Source of the DNA: Paraburkholderia sp. UYCP14C
Lineage (GTDB): Bacteria; Pseudomonadota; Gammaproteobacteria; Burkholderiales; Burkholderiaceae
Assembly (NCBI RefSeq): GCF_004197395.1
Contig: NZ_SELS01000031.1
Coordinates: 1 to 64,000 of the forward strand
Length of the DNA stretch: 64,000 bases
Reading direction: 5' to 3'
Shown here: in pieces, positions 38,742 through 47,722 of the stretch
Layout: every line of letters starts with the position of its first letter
Numbering within the stretch: position 1 is the stretch's first letter
Notes under the pieces: generated by a model
What the model saw: only the letters and a program-made list of their open reading frames with translations
The model's database searches: none
Told to the model about the DNA's origin: nothing
Translations under genes and position numbers: made by a program

Positions 38742-39944
38742 ATGCGAGTCAAATTTGCTTACGCCGTGTCCATCGCGGCCGCGGTTGCGATGCTGACCGC
38801 GTGCGGCAAGAAACAGGATGGCGAAGCGGGAGCGGGCGCATCGGCGGCTTCGGCCGCGGCGGTCGCCGCCGCGAGCGAAGCGACTATCGTGAAGATCGGT
38901 CATGCGGCTCCGTTGACGGGCGGCATCGCGCACCTGGGCAAGGACAATGAAAATGGGGCGCGTCTCGCAGTCGAGGAAATCAATGCGCAGGGTCTGACGA
39001 TCGACGGTCGCAAGATCCAGCTGCAGCTCGACGCGCAGGACGATGCGGCGGACCCGAAAACGGGCACCGCGGTCGCGCAGAAGCTGGTCGACGATCACGT
39101 GGTCGCAGTGATCGGGCACCTGAACTCCGGGGTCTCGATTCCGGCGTCGAAGATCTATAGCGACGCGGGCATCGTGCAGATCTCGCCGTCGTCGACGAAT
39201 CCGGCCTACACGCAACAGGGATTCAAGACGACCTATCGGGTGGTCGCGACCGACGCGCAGCAGGGTCCGGCGCTCGCCAATTACGCGACGAAGGCGCTGG
39301 GCGCCAAGCGCATCGCGATCGTGGACGATGCGACCGCCTACGGCAAGGGTCTCGCTGATGAATTCGCGAAGACCGCCGAGGCGAGCGGTGCGAAGATCGT
39401 CGCGCGCGAGGCGACCAACGACAAGGCCACGGATTTCCGGGCCATTCTCACGAAGATCAAGAGTGTTCAGCCGGACGCCATCATGTTCGGCGGCATGGAC
39501 GCGACGGGCGGGCCGTTTACGAAGCAGGCGGCGGCGCTCGGTATCAGGGCAAAAATCCTTGGCGGCGACGGTGTGTGTACCGACAAGGTAGGTGAGCTGG
39601 CGGGTACCGCCGTGCAAAACCTGGTCTGTTCGGAAGCAGGACTCGCGCTTTCGAAAATGACCAATGGAGCGGACTTCGAAAAGAAGTACGAGGATCGCTT
39701 CCACACGCCGGTGCAGATTTACGCGCCGTTCACGTATGACGCTGTGTACGTGATTGTCGATGCAATGAAGCGCGCTAATTCGATCGAGGCGCCCAAGGTG
39801 CTGGCTGCGATGCCTTCGACCGATTACAACGGGGTAATCGGCCACATCGCGTTCGACGACAAGGGTGATTTGAAAGAGGGCGCCATTACGCTTTACGACT
39901 TCAAGGACGGCAAGAAAGCAGTGCTCGACGTCGTAAAGATGTGA
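38742..39944 (+). CDS. livJ: Branched-chain amino-acid ABC importer, substrate-binding lipoprotein
   Basis: A 400-residue periplasmic binding protein of the Leu/Ile/Val type. The N-terminus is a lipoprotein signal with lipobox LTAC, so the mature protein is probably membrane-tethered through Cys, unlike the soluble E. coli LivJ. An Ala/Ser-rich linker follows, then the fold begins IVKIGHAAPLTGGIAHLGKDNENGARLAVEEIN. The ATG at 38742 is preceded by AGGAG at ten bases. A terminator-like hairpin after the gene separates it from livHMGF, allowing the binding protein to be made in excess. Ligand preference within branched-chain and related amino acids is inferred. Confidence 0.92.
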   Translation: MRVKFAYAVSIAAAVAMLTACGKKQDGEAGAGASAASAAAVAAASEATIVKIGHAAPLTGGIAHLGKDNENGARLAVEEINAQGLTIDGRKIQLQLDAQDDAADPKTGTAVAQKLVDDHVVAVIGHLNSGVSIPASKIYSDAGIVQISPSSTNPAYTQQGFKTTYRVVATDAQQGPALANYATKALGAKRIAIVDDATAYGKGLADEFAKTAEASGAKIVAREATNDKATDFRAILTKIKSVQPDAIMFGGMDATGGPFTKQAAALGIRAKILGGDGVCTDKVGELAGTAVQNLVCSEAGLALSKMTNGADFEKKYEDRFHTPVQIYAPFTYDAVYVIVDAMKRANSIEAPKVLAAMPSTDYNGVIGHIAFDDKGDLKEGAITLYDFKDGKKAVLDVVKM

Positions 39945-39963
39945 TGACGGGAAGTTCGGCCTG

Positions 39964-39996
39964 ACGGCACCGACACCATCCAACGGTGCCGTTTTT
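39964..39996 (+). terminator. Terminator/attenuator between livJ and livH
   Basis: ACGGCACCG pairs with CGGTGCCGT (39964-39972, 39984-39992) followed by T. No other promoter is obvious before livH, so partial read-through probably feeds livHMGF. Confidence 0.7.
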
Positions 39997-40172
39997 GCAT
40001 CCGCCCAAGGGGAGCCCGCGACCGCATCACGGTCGTCAGGGCAAGCCGGCAGCGGATAACCCTTACCGGTCTTTTACATCAGTACCCGCAGTGCCGTTGA
40101 GATTCGTCGCGCATCACCGCCCACCGGCAGATGAACAACGCGAATCCAGTCGCACGGGCTAAGGAGCAATAA

Positions 40173-41123
40173 ATGGATATCTTCATCCAGCAGATCCTGA
40201 ATGGACTGGTGCTTGGCAGTGTCTACGCCATCATCGCACTAGGCTACACGATGGTTTACGGCATTCTGGGCATCATCAACTTCGCTCACGGCGATGTGTT
40301 GATGGTGGGCGCGATGGTTGCGCTCTCCGCCATAGGTGTGCTGCAGAACCACTTCCCCGGCCTCGGCAATGTGCTGACGCTCGTCATCGCGTTGATCATC
40401 GCAGCGGCGGTCTGCTCGGTGGTCGGCTACACGATCGAGCGCGTGGCCTACCGGCCGTTGCGGCGCGCACCGCGTCTCGCCCCGCTGATCACCGCGATCG
40501 GTGTGTCGATTCTGCTGCAGACGCTCGCGATGATGATCTGGTCGCGCAATCCTCTGCCGTTCCCGCAGCTGTTGCCCACCGACCCGATCAACGTGATCAA
40601 GGCCACCGACACGACGCCCGGCGCCGTGATCTCGATGACTGAAATCGTGATCATCGTGGTGGCGTTCCTCGTGATGGGCGGCCTGCTGCTGCTCGTGCAC
40701 AAGACCAAGCTCGGCCGCGCGATGCGCGCGATCGCCGAAAACCCGAACGTCGCGAGCCTGATGGGTGTGAACCCGAACTTCGTGATTTCGGCGACCTTCA
40801 TGATCGGCTCGGCGCTCGCCGCACTGGCCGGCGTGATGATCGCATCCGAATACGGCAACGCGCACTTCTACATGGGCTTCATCCCTGGCCTGAAGGCCTT
40901 TACCGCGGCCGTGCTCGGCGGTATCGGCAATCTCGGCGGCGCGATGGTCGGCGGCGTGATTCTCGGCCTGATCGAGCAGCTGGGCGCAGGCTATATCGGC
41001 AATCTCACGGGCGGCGTGTTCGGCAGTAACTACCAGGACGTGTTCGCGTTCATCGTGCTGATCGTCGTGCTCGTGTTCCGTCCGTCGGGTCTGCTCGGCG
41101 AACGTGTCGCGGATCGCGCCTGA
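40173..41123 (+). CDS. livH: Branched-chain amino-acid ABC importer, permease LivH
   Basis: A 316-residue inner-membrane protein with about eight hydrophobic segments. It begins QQILNGLVLGSVYAIIALGYTMVYGILGIINFAHGD, the LivH signature, and contains the EAA-like loop AMRAIAENPNVASLMGVN that contacts the ATPases. AAGGAG lies seven bases before the ATG. It forms the channel with LivM. Confidence 0.95.
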   Translation: MDIFIQQILNGLVLGSVYAIIALGYTMVYGILGIINFAHGDVLMVGAMVALSAIGVLQNHFPGLGNVLTLVIALIIAAAVCSVVGYTIERVAYRPLRRAPRLAPLITAIGVSILLQTLAMMIWSRNPLPFPQLLPTDPINVIKATDTTPGAVISMTEIVIIVVAFLVMGGLLLLVHKTKLGRAMRAIAENPNVASLMGVNPNFVISATFMIGSALAALAGVMIASEYGNAHFYMGFIPGLKAFTAAVLGGIGNLGGAMVGGVILGLIEQLGAGYIGNLTGGVFGSNYQDVFAFIVLIVVLVFRPSGLLGERVADRA

Positions 41124-41149
41124 TCCCGGGCCACAAGGAGTCAACAATC

Positions 41150-42319
41150 ATGACCTCAATTCAACCGATCGAGCCGTCCACCACGCTCATCCCCGAAAAG
41201 AACCGCACGAAGACGCTGACCATCGGCATCCTCACGGCGATCTTCGTGATCGCCGCACCGATGGTGATCGGCGCCGCCGGCGGCAACTACTGGGTCCGCG
41301 TGCTCGACTTCGCGATGCTGTACGTGATGCTCGCGCTGGGCCTGAACGTGGTGGTCGGCTTCGCCGGCCTGCTGGACCTGGGCTACATCGCGTTCTACGC
41401 GATCGGCGCCTACACAGCCGCGCTGCTCAGCTCGCCGCACCTGTCGACGCAATTCGAGTGGATCGCGGCACTCGCGCCGCACGGTTTGCACGTGCCGATC
41501 TGGATCATCGTGCCGATCGCGATGGCGCTCGCCGCGATGTTCGGGATTCTGCTCGGTGCGCCGACGCTGCGTCTGCGTGGCGACTACCTCGCAATCGTGA
41601 CCCTCGGCTTCGGGGAAATCGTCCGGATCTTCATGAACAACCTCGACCGTCCGGTGAACATCACCAACGGCCCGAAGGGGATCACGGGGATCGACCCGGT
41701 GCAGGTCGGCGGCTTCAGCCTGTCGCAGTCGCACTCGCTGTTCGGCATGCAGTTCCCGTCCGTGTACCTGTACTACTACCTGTTCGTGCTGTGCGCGCTG
41801 TTCGTGATCTGGACCTGTACGCGTCTGCAGCATTCGCGTATCGGCCGCGCGTGGGCCGCGATCCGCGAAGACGAAATCGCCGCCAAGGCGATGGGCATCA
41901 ACACCCGTAACGTCAAGCTGCTCGCGTTCGCGATGGGCGCGTCGTTCGGCGGCCTGTCGGGCGCGATGTTCGGCTCGTTCCAGGGCTTCGTGTCACCGGA
42001 ATCGTTCACGTTCTGGGAATCGGTCGTGGTGCTCGCCTGCGTGGTGCTGGGCGGCATGGGCCACATTCCGGGCGTGATCCTCGGCGCGGTGCTGCTCGCG
42101 GTGTTCCCCGAGTTCCTGCGCTCCACGATGGGTCCGCTGCAGAACATGATCTTCGGCCATGAAATCGTCGATACCGAAGTGATCCGTCAGCTGCTGTACG
42201 GTCTCGCGATGGTCGTGATCATGCTGTATCGCTCGGAAGGCCTGTGGCCCGCGCCGAAGCACGAAGACAAGATTGCGAAGCTGGCGAAGCGTAACGGCAA
42301 GAAGCCGGTGCGCGCATAA
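41150..42319 (+). CDS. livM: Branched-chain amino-acid ABC importer, permease LivM
   Basis: A 389-residue polytopic protein. Typical stretches are LNVVVGFAGLLDLGYIAFYAIGAY, LRGDYLAIVTLGFGEIVRIFMNN and the loop RIGRAWAAIREDEIAAKAMGIN. A polar N-terminal extension of about 20 residues and a Lys-rich C-terminus flank the membrane part. AAGGAG precedes the ATG, 26 bases after livH. Confidence 0.95.
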   Translation: MTSIQPIEPSTTLIPEKNRTKTLTIGILTAIFVIAAPMVIGAAGGNYWVRVLDFAMLYVMLALGLNVVVGFAGLLDLGYIAFYAIGAYTAALLSSPHLSTQFEWIAALAPHGLHVPIWIIVPIAMALAAMFGILLGAPTLRLRGDYLAIVTLGFGEIVRIFMNNLDRPVNITNGPKGITGIDPVQVGGFSLSQSHSLFGMQFPSVYLYYYLFVLCALFVIWTCTRLQHSRIGRAWAAIREDEIAAKAMGINTRNVKLLAFAMGASFGGLSGAMFGSFQGFVSPESFTFWESVVVLACVVLGGMGHIPGVILGAVLLAVFPEFLRSTMGPLQNMIFGHEIVDTEVIRQLLYGLAMVVIMLYRSEGLWPAPKHEDKIAKLAKRNGKKPVRA

Positions 42320-42339
42320 GGTCCGGTGGAGAAAAAGAC

Positions 42340-43131
42340 ATGAGCGATAACGTAAGCAACAACGCGGCGATCCGTCTGTCGGTGAAGGGCGTCAACAAGC
42401 GCTTCGGCGGCCTGCAGGCGCTTTCCGAGGTCGGCCTGCAGATCCGCGCGGGCGAAATCTACGGCCTGATCGGCCCGAACGGCGCCGGCAAGACGACCTT
42501 CTTCAACGTGATCACGGGTCTGTACACGCCGGATTCGGGCGAGTTCAAGCTCGACGGCGAAAACTACACGCCGACCGCGGTCTATCAGGTCGCGAAGGCG
42601 GGCATCGCGCGCACGTTCCAGAACATCCGGCTATTCGGCGGCATGACCGCGCTCGAAAACGTGATGGTCGGCCGTCATGTGCGCACCAAGCACGGCCTGC
42701 TCGGCGCGGTGTTCCAGACCCCGGCAGAACGCCAGGAAGAGCGCGAGATCAAGGAGCGCGCGCTCGAACTGCTCGACTACGTCGGCATCACGCAATACGC
42801 GGACTACACGTCGCGCAACCTGTCGTACGGCCACCAGCGTCGTCTGGAAATCGCCCGTGCGCTGGCGACCGATCCGAAGCTGCTCGCGCTCGACGAACCG
42901 GCGGCCGGCATGAACGCCACCGAGAAGGTCGAGCTGACCAAGCTGCTCGACAAGATCCGCGCGGACGGCAAGACGATCCTGCTGATCGAACACGACGTGA
43001 AACTCGTGATGGGCCTGTGCAACCAGATGACGGTGCTCGACTACGGCAAGGTGATTGCGCAGGGTCTGCCGCAGGACGTGCAGAAGGATGCGAAGGTGAT
43101 CGAAGCTTATCTGGGTGCGGGGGTCCACTGA
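42340..43131 (+). CDS. livG: Branched-chain amino-acid ABC importer, ATPase LivG
   Basis: A 263-residue ATPase. Walker A is GPNGAGKTT (about residue 46), the signature is LSYGHQRRLEIARAL and Walker B is LLALDEPAAGMN, the last being the LivG-type sequence. A GGTGGAG ribosome site precedes the ATG. Its stop shares a base with the livF start (TGATG). It energises uptake with LivF. Confidence 0.95.
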   Translation: MSDNVSNNAAIRLSVKGVNKRFGGLQALSEVGLQIRAGEIYGLIGPNGAGKTTFFNVITGLYTPDSGEFKLDGENYTPTAVYQVAKAGIARTFQNIRLFGGMTALENVMVGRHVRTKHGLLGAVFQTPAERQEEREIKERALELLDYVGITQYADYTSRNLSYGHQRRLEIARALATDPKLLALDEPAAGMNATEKVELTKLLDKIRADGKTILLIEHDVKLVMGLCNQMTVLDYGKVIAQGLPQDVQKDAKVIEAYLGAGVH

Positions 43132-43853
43132 TGTCCACGACGCAAGCAATGTTGAAAATCAAGGGCCTGCAGGTCAACTACGGCGGCATCCAGGCGGTCA
43201 AGGGTGTCGACCTCGAGGTCGGGCAGGGCGAACTCGTCACGCTGATCGGCGCGAACGGCGCGGGCAAGACCACGACGATGAAGGCGATCACCGGCCTGAA
43301 GGCGTACGCGGCCGGCGACATCGAGTACATGGGTCAGTCGATCAAGGGCCTGCCCGCGCATGAACTGCTCAAGCGCGGTCTCGCGATGGTGCCGGAAGGG
43401 CGTGGCATTTTCGCGCGCATGTCGATCGTCGAGAACATGCAGATGGGCGCGTATCTGCGCAACGATACCGACGCGATCAAGTCGGACGTCGAGCGCATGT
43501 TCGGCTTCTTCCCGCGTCTGAAAGAGCGCGCCTCGCAATACGCGGGCACGCTGTCGGGCGGCGAGCAGCAGATGCTCGCCATGGCGCGCGCGATCATCTC
43601 GCGGCCGAAACTGCTGCTGCTCGACGAACCGTCGATGGGTCTGTCGCCGATCATGGTCGAGAAGATCTTCGAAGTGGTGCGCTCGATTTCCGCCGAAGGC
43701 ATGACCGTGCTGCTCGTCGAGCAGAACGCGCGTCTCGCGCTGCAGGCGGCCAATCGCGGCTACGTGATGGACTCCGGTCTGATCACGATGTCGGGCGACG
43801 CGAAGCAGATGCTCGACGACCCGAAGGTTCGGGCCGCATACCTGGGTGAATAA
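43131..43853 (+). CDS. livF: Branched-chain amino-acid ABC importer, ATPase LivF
   Basis: A 240-residue ATPase. Walker A is GANGAGKTT, the signature is LSGGEQQMLAMARA and Walker B is LLLLDEPSMGLSP; RGLAMVPEGRGIFARMSI is the LivF-specific segment. Start ATG 43131 is coupled to livG; an internal ATG at 43149 is an alternative. A strong terminator closes the operon at 43904. Confidence 0.95.
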   Translation: MSTTQAMLKIKGLQVNYGGIQAVKGVDLEVGQGELVTLIGANGAGKTTTMKAITGLKAYAAGDIEYMGQSIKGLPAHELLKRGLAMVPEGRGIFARMSIVENMQMGAYLRNDTDAIKSDVERMFGFFPRLKERASQYAGTLSGGEQQMLAMARAIISRPKLLLLDEPSMGLSPIMVEKIFEVVRSISAEGMTVLLVEQNARLALQAANRGYVMDSGLITMSGDAKQMLDDPKVRAAYLGE

Positions 43854-43903
43854 GTAGGTGAATAGTGGGACGTGTGCCCTTTGTGCACACGTCCGGCTTG
43901 CAG

Positions 43904-43952
43904 CGCGCTCCACGATGCAACGTCGTGGGGCGCGTTTTATTTTTCTGGTTAG
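43904..43952 (+). terminator. Rho-independent terminator of livHMGF
   Basis: CGCGCTCCACGA pairs, with one G-T wobble, with TCGTGGGGCGCG (ending near 43935) around seven bases, followed by a T-rich run, about 50 bases after livF. Confidence 0.8.
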
Positions 43953-43960
43953 GGCGTGAA

Positions 43961-44254
43961 TTAAGGGAGTCGCCCGATAACCGCACTGATTTCGTCTTTA
44001 TCGAACGCACGCAGCGTTTTCGTGCGCACATTGCCGGACGAGCCGAGTGCGAAGCCGAAGGCGAGGAAGCTCTGCTCGTCTGTCGCGTCGATGACCGAGA
44101 CAAGGTCGTATTCCCCTAACGTCCAGTAGATCTGCTTCATTTCGCAGCCAAACGATTTCGCCATCTCCGCCGCCTGCCCGGCTCGCTGGGCTGTGTTCTT
44201 GATCGCGCGGATCCCCTGATCCGTGAATTGCAGGAGCACCACATAAGTCGCCAT
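43961..44254 (-). CDS. GYD-domain protein
   Basis: A 97-residue single-domain protein. It shows the family pattern YVVLLQFTDQGIRAIKNTAQRA at the N-terminus and YWTLGEYDLVSVIDATDEQSFLAFGFALGS in the middle, the GEYD motif giving the family its name. GYD proteins form small alpha/beta ferredoxin-like domains of unknown role. AAGGGGA precedes the ATG. It converges with livF. Confidence 0.88.
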   Translation of the reverse strand: MATYVVLLQFTDQGIRAIKNTAQRAGQAAEMAKSFGCEMKQIYWTLGEYDLVSVIDATDEQSFLAFGFALGSSGNVRTKTLRAFDKDEISAVIGRLP

Positions 44255-44449
44255 GAAGATTCCCCTTAGGATTCAAACGCGTTGGGACTCGGATGCATGA
44301 GCCGCCGCGGGGAGCGTCGCGAACCGCCGCGAACGTCTCTTTCAGCCCCGTGGTCGTCTCGTGCGTAAACGATTCTAGGCAACCATCTGCCCGCCATCTG
44401 ATGTTTGTCCGAATCCGCCGATATGTGCGCCGTTCGTTGGAGAACCAAT

Positions 44450-44484
44450 AAAAAAAGCCGCATGCGCTCACCAACGCATGCGGC
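44450..44484 (-). terminator. Rho-independent terminator of the GNAT gene
   Basis: GCCGCATGCG pairs with CGCATGCGGC (44457-44466, 44475-44484) around eight bases; on the minus strand seven T follow. It lies 28 bases after the acetyltransferase stop. Confidence 0.88.
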
Positions 44485-44511
44485 CTTCTTTAATCAGGTG
44501 TACGACGCGAA

Positions 44512-44985
44512 TCAACCCGCCGGGGCCGCGTCCGCGTATTCGCCGAGCCGTTTGCCGAGGCTGATTACCGCATCGGCGCGATAGCCGAGCGCGTCGTAGA
44601 ACGCGCGCACTTCGGCCGACGCCGACGCCAGCACCTGCAGATTCAGCTTCGGACAACCAAGCTTCGTCAACTCGCTCTCGACGTGTGCGACAAGCCGCGT
44701 GCCGATGCCATGACGTCGCAGCGATGCGTCGACCGCGAGCGAATACAGCCAGCCGCGGTGTCCGTCATAGCCGCCCATCACGGTGCCGACGATCCGTCCA
44801 TCGAGCACCGCGACGAAGAACAGTTCCGGTTGCGTCGCCAGCTTGTTCGCGATCGACAGACGCGGATTGCGCTGCGGCCGTGTCACGTCGCGATACTCGG
44901 GAAACACCTGTTGCCATAGCGCGATCACCGCTTCGGTATCGCTCGCGTCGAAGCGGCGGATCGACAGCGTCGTGTTCGTCGTCAT
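44512..44985 (-). CDS. GNAT family N-acetyltransferase (YpeA-like)
   Basis: A 157-residue acetyl-CoA-dependent acetyltransferase. The N-terminus is SIRRFDASDTEAVIALW; the acetyl-CoA motif is LAVDASLRRHGIGTRLVAHVE (R-R-x-G-x-G/A) and the C-terminal ASASAEVRAFYDALGYRAD segment is typical. Substrate unknown. It lies 21 bases downstream of the argD-type gene on the same strand, so the two are probably co-transcribed. Confidence 0.88.
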   Translation of the reverse strand: MTTNTTLSIRRFDASDTEAVIALWQQVFPEYRDVTRPQRNPRLSIANKLATQPELFFVAVLDGRIVGTVMGGYDGHRGWLYSLAVDASLRRHGIGTRLVAHVESELTKLGCPKLNLQVLASASAEVRAFYDALGYRADAVISLGKRLGEYADAAPAG

Positions 44986-45006
44986 CAGGGGGCGCTCCGC
45001 GATCGA

Positions 45007-46191
45007 TTACAGCGAATCGAGAACCGAGCGCAGCATCGCCAGCATCTGGTCGATCTCTTCGGTCGTCACGTTCAGCGCCGGCATGAAGCGCAGCAGATTC
45101 GGACGCGCGGCGTTCAGCAGCACGCCGTCGGGCTGCATCTCGCGCGCCTTCTCGACGATCTGGTTGCCGATGTCCTTGCCAAGCAGCAGCGCGCGCAGCA
45201 GACCTTCGCCGCGCTCACCCTTGAAGCCGCGCTCTTCGGACAGTTCGAGAAGCTTCGTGCGCAGGTATTCGCCGCGCGAGCGCACGCCTTCGAGGAAGCC
45301 CGGCGCCGTCAGCTGCGAAATCACCGAGTAGCCGACCGCCGTCATCAGCGGATTGCCGTTGTAGGTGCCGCCCTGGTCGCCTGCTTCGAACACGGCGATT
45401 TCCGCCTTCGACAGCAGCGCCGCGAGCGGCACGCCGCCGCCGATGCCCTTGCCGAGCGTCATGATGTCCGGCTCGATGCCCGACAGCTGATACGCGAACA
45501 GCGTACCGGCGCGGCCGCAGCCGCTTTGCACTTCATCGACGATCAGCAGGATGTTGTGCTGTTTCGTCAGCTCGCGCAGTTGCTGCATGAATTCGCGGGT
45601 TGCGGGGATCACGCCGCCTTCGCCCTGAATCGGCTCGAGCATCACCGCGACGGTCTTCGCGTTGATCAGCCTTTCCACCGATGCGATGTCGTTCAGCTCC
45701 GCCTTCGGGAAGCCCGGCACCTGCGGCGCGTAGATCGTGTCCCAGCCCGGCTTGCCGCTCGCCGACATCGTCGCGAGCGTGCGGCCGTGGAAACTGTGGT
45801 CGAAGGTGATGATCTCGAACGCGCCGTCCTTGAACTTCCTGCCCCACTTGCGCGCGAGCTTGATCGCGCCTTCGTTCGCCTCGGCACCGCTGTTCGCGAA
45901 GAACACCTTGTCGAAGCAGCTGTGCTGCGTGAGCAGGCCCGCGAGCTTCGCCATCTGCTCGTTGTAGAACGCCGGCGACGGGTTGATCAGCAGCTTCGCC
46001 TGGCTGTTCAGCGCTTCGATCATGCCGTCGTTGCAGTGGCCGAGGCTGTTGACCGCCCAGCCCTGGATGAAATCCAGATAGCGCTTGCCGTTGTTGTCGT
46101 AAATCCACGAGCCTTTGCCGTGCGTGAAAACGATTTCAGGCCGGTTCGTGATGTACATCAGCGAATCGATTGGATACTCATTGAAATTCAT
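45007..46191 (-). CDS. argD: Acetylornithine aminotransferase-type enzyme (class III, PLP)
   Basis: A 394-residue class III aminotransferase. Motifs are [20 protein letters not shown] (PLP phosphate site), [17 protein letters not shown] and [16 protein letters not shown] with the PLP-binding Lys in GKGIGGG. It is predicted to transaminate acetylornithine with 2-oxoglutarate in arginine synthesis; succinyl-diaminopimelate or ornithine use cannot be excluded. The ATG at 46191 is preceded by GGAG; the frame to 46290 looks non-coding. Confidence 0.88.
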   Translation of the reverse strand: MNFNEYPIDSLMYITNRPEIVFTHGKGSWIYDNNGKRYLDFIQGWAVNSLGHCNDGMIEALNSQAKLLINPSPAFYNEQMAKLAGLLTQHSCFDKVFFANSGAEANEGAIKLARKWGRKFKDGAFEIITFDHSFHGRTLATMSASGKPGWDTIYAPQVPGFPKAELNDIASVERLINAKTVAVMLEPIQGEGGVIPATREFMQQLRELTKQHNILLIVDEVQSGCGRAGTLFAYQLSGIEPDIMTLGKGIGGGVPLAALLSKAEIAVFEAGDQGGTYNGNPLMTAVGYSVISQLTAPGFLEGVRSRGEYLRTKLLELSEERGFKGERGEGLLRALLLGKDIGNQIVEKAREMQPDGVLLNAARPNLLRFMPALNVTTEEIDQMLAMLRSVLDSL

Positions 46192-46596
46192 GACGGCAGG
46201 CTCCAGGCAAAAGGGTAAGTGCAGGGTGAAGAAACGGTGACGGTTTGGCCACTCAAAACGGCGGCCGGAAAAACAGAAAAGCCACGGCATGCCGTGGCTT
46301 TCATGATTCGAACAGCTTGCGCCCAGATTTGTGTGTGGCGCGAGTCCGTGAAGAAGCCAGCGGCGTCCCTAGGGGAGCGGCGAGCGGCGACGTCGGAGTT
46401 CGGACTGGATGCGGTTCATGCGCGAAAGAATACGATAAGAAAACCGCTGGTGTAAACCATGAATTTGCACTGGCGCTGCATCGAGGCCACATTGACGGCT
46501 TGCCGCGAGGCTGACATGTTCGGCGCGACCGGTCGACGCGAGCGCTCATTGAAGCGCTGATCCAGGCGTGGGGGCCGGCCGTATGTCGCCGTGCAA
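46192..46596. other. Intergenic region, 405 bases, between the reductase and argD-type genes
   Basis: The region holds the perfect hairpin at 46278-46301 and otherwise nothing that I can support as a gene or RNA. It must also contain the promoter of the argD-type gene. I looked for a tRNA because of the palindromes and did not find a cloverleaf. Confidence 0.5.
46270..46301 (-). terminator. Perfect hairpin terminator on the minus strand
   Basis: AAAGCCACGGCA and TGCCGTGGCTTT form a perfect 24-base palindrome (46278-46301) followed on the minus strand by a T-rich run. It lies nearly 300 bases after the reductase stop and shortly upstream of the argD-type start, insulating that gene from upstream transcription. 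Confidence 0.7.
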
Positions 46597-47628
46597 TCAG
46601 ACCGCGTTCGCGAGATCCGCCGCGCTCGTGAACGAGTCCGCGTAGAACTCGTCTTCCGGCAACTGGTGATGCTGCGTGAAGTCGCGCAGCGCCGATTCGA
46701 CCATCACCGGCGCGCCGCATGCGTACACCTGGTAGGCTGACAGATCGGGCAGATCCTCGATCACCGCGCGATGCACGAAGCCCGTGCGGCCCGTCCACGC
46801 GTCGCCCGCATCGGGCTCGGAGAGCACCGGCACGAACTTGAAGTTCGGAATCTCGCGCGCCCATTGCTCGGCGAGTTCGAGCAGGTACAGGTCTTTCTTG
46901 CGGCGCGCGCCCCAGTAAAGCGTCATGGGCCGCGTGATGTTCTTGAACACCGCATGCTCGACGATCGCCTTCAGCGGCGCGAAGCCGGTGCCCGACGCGA
47001 GCAGCACGATCGGCTTGTCCGAGTCTTCGCGCAGGAAGAACGTGCCGAGCGGTGCTTCGAAGCGCAGGATGTCGCGCTCCTTCATCGTGTTGAACACGTG
47101 ATCGGTGAAGGCGCCACCGGGCATGTGACGAATGTGCAGTTCGACCGGGCCTTCGACGTGCGGCGCGCTCGCCATCGAATAACTGCGGCGCTTGCCGTCC
47201 TTCAGGATGAATTCGAGGTACTGGCCGGCCAGATATTGCAGACGTTCGTTGGCCGGCAATTGCAGCTTGACGACGATCACGTCGTCGGCCTTACGCTCGA
47301 TCGCATTCACGCGGCACGGCAGCTTCTTGACCTGCACGTCGCCGACGCCGGCCACTTCGCGGATGTCGACTTCGAGATCGGAGCACGCGGTTGCGCAACA
47401 CAGGAGCGCCATGCCGCGCGTCTTTTCGTCGTTCGACAACGCCGACGACGAGTGCGCGCGCTGTTCGACCTCGCCGCTCACGATTGTGCCCTTGCACGAA
47501 CCGCACGCGCCGTTCTTGCAGCCGTACGGCAGGCCGACGCCTTGACGCAGTGCTGCGGAGAGGACCGGTTCGTCCTGTTCTACCTGAAACTGCCGGCCGC
47601 TTTGCCGGAGCGTGACGTTAAATGCCAT
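46597..47628 (-). CDS. 2Fe-2S/FAD NAD(P)H oxidoreductase (CDP-6-deoxy-delta-3,4-glucoseen reductase-like)
   Basis: A 343-residue electron-transfer protein. A plant-type ferredoxin domain comes first (Cys 37, 42, 45 and about 77 in GCKNGACGSCKG and LLCCATACS). A FAD domain follows (RRSYSMAS, with the R-x-Y-S motif), then an NAD domain (LLASGTGFAPLKAIVEH). This order is that of the CDP-6-deoxy-delta-3,4-glucoseen reductase family, but no deoxysugar genes are near, so it may serve another oxygenase or reductase. The ATG at 47628 begins MAFNVTLRQ. It is divergent from the epimerase-like gene. Confidence 0.87.
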   Translation of the reverse strand: MAFNVTLRQSGRQFQVEQDEPVLSAALRQGVGLPYGCKNGACGSCKGTIVSGEVEQRAHSSSALSNDEKTRGMALLCCATACSDLEVDIREVAGVGDVQVKKLPCRVNAIERKADDVIVVKLQLPANERLQYLAGQYLEFILKDGKRRSYSMASAPHVEGPVELHIRHMPGGAFTDHVFNTMKERDILRFEAPLGTFFLREDSDKPIVLLASGTGFAPLKAIVEHAVFKNITRPMTLYWGARRKKDLYLLELAEQWAREIPNFKFVPVLSEPDAGDAWTGRTGFVHRAVIEDLPDLSAYQVYACGAPVMVESALRDFTQHHQLPEDEFYADSFTSAADLANAV

Positions 47629-47722
47629 AAAGTGTTCGAAATCGAAAAGTCGGAATCGTAATTGGACCCGCCGGATCAACCGCGCGGTACCTGTTGCGTG
47701 TGACCGCTACAATGCGTCCACC

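Noticed and set aside
46300..46596. Possible tRNA or small RNA gene
   Set aside because: No cloverleaf or T-loop consensus could be found in either strand; only a terminator-like hairpin is present.
46597..47628. Deoxysugar biosynthesis locus
   Set aside because: The reductase resembles the CDP-6-deoxy-glucoseen type, but no nucleotide-sugar genes lie around it, so the family name should not be read as function.
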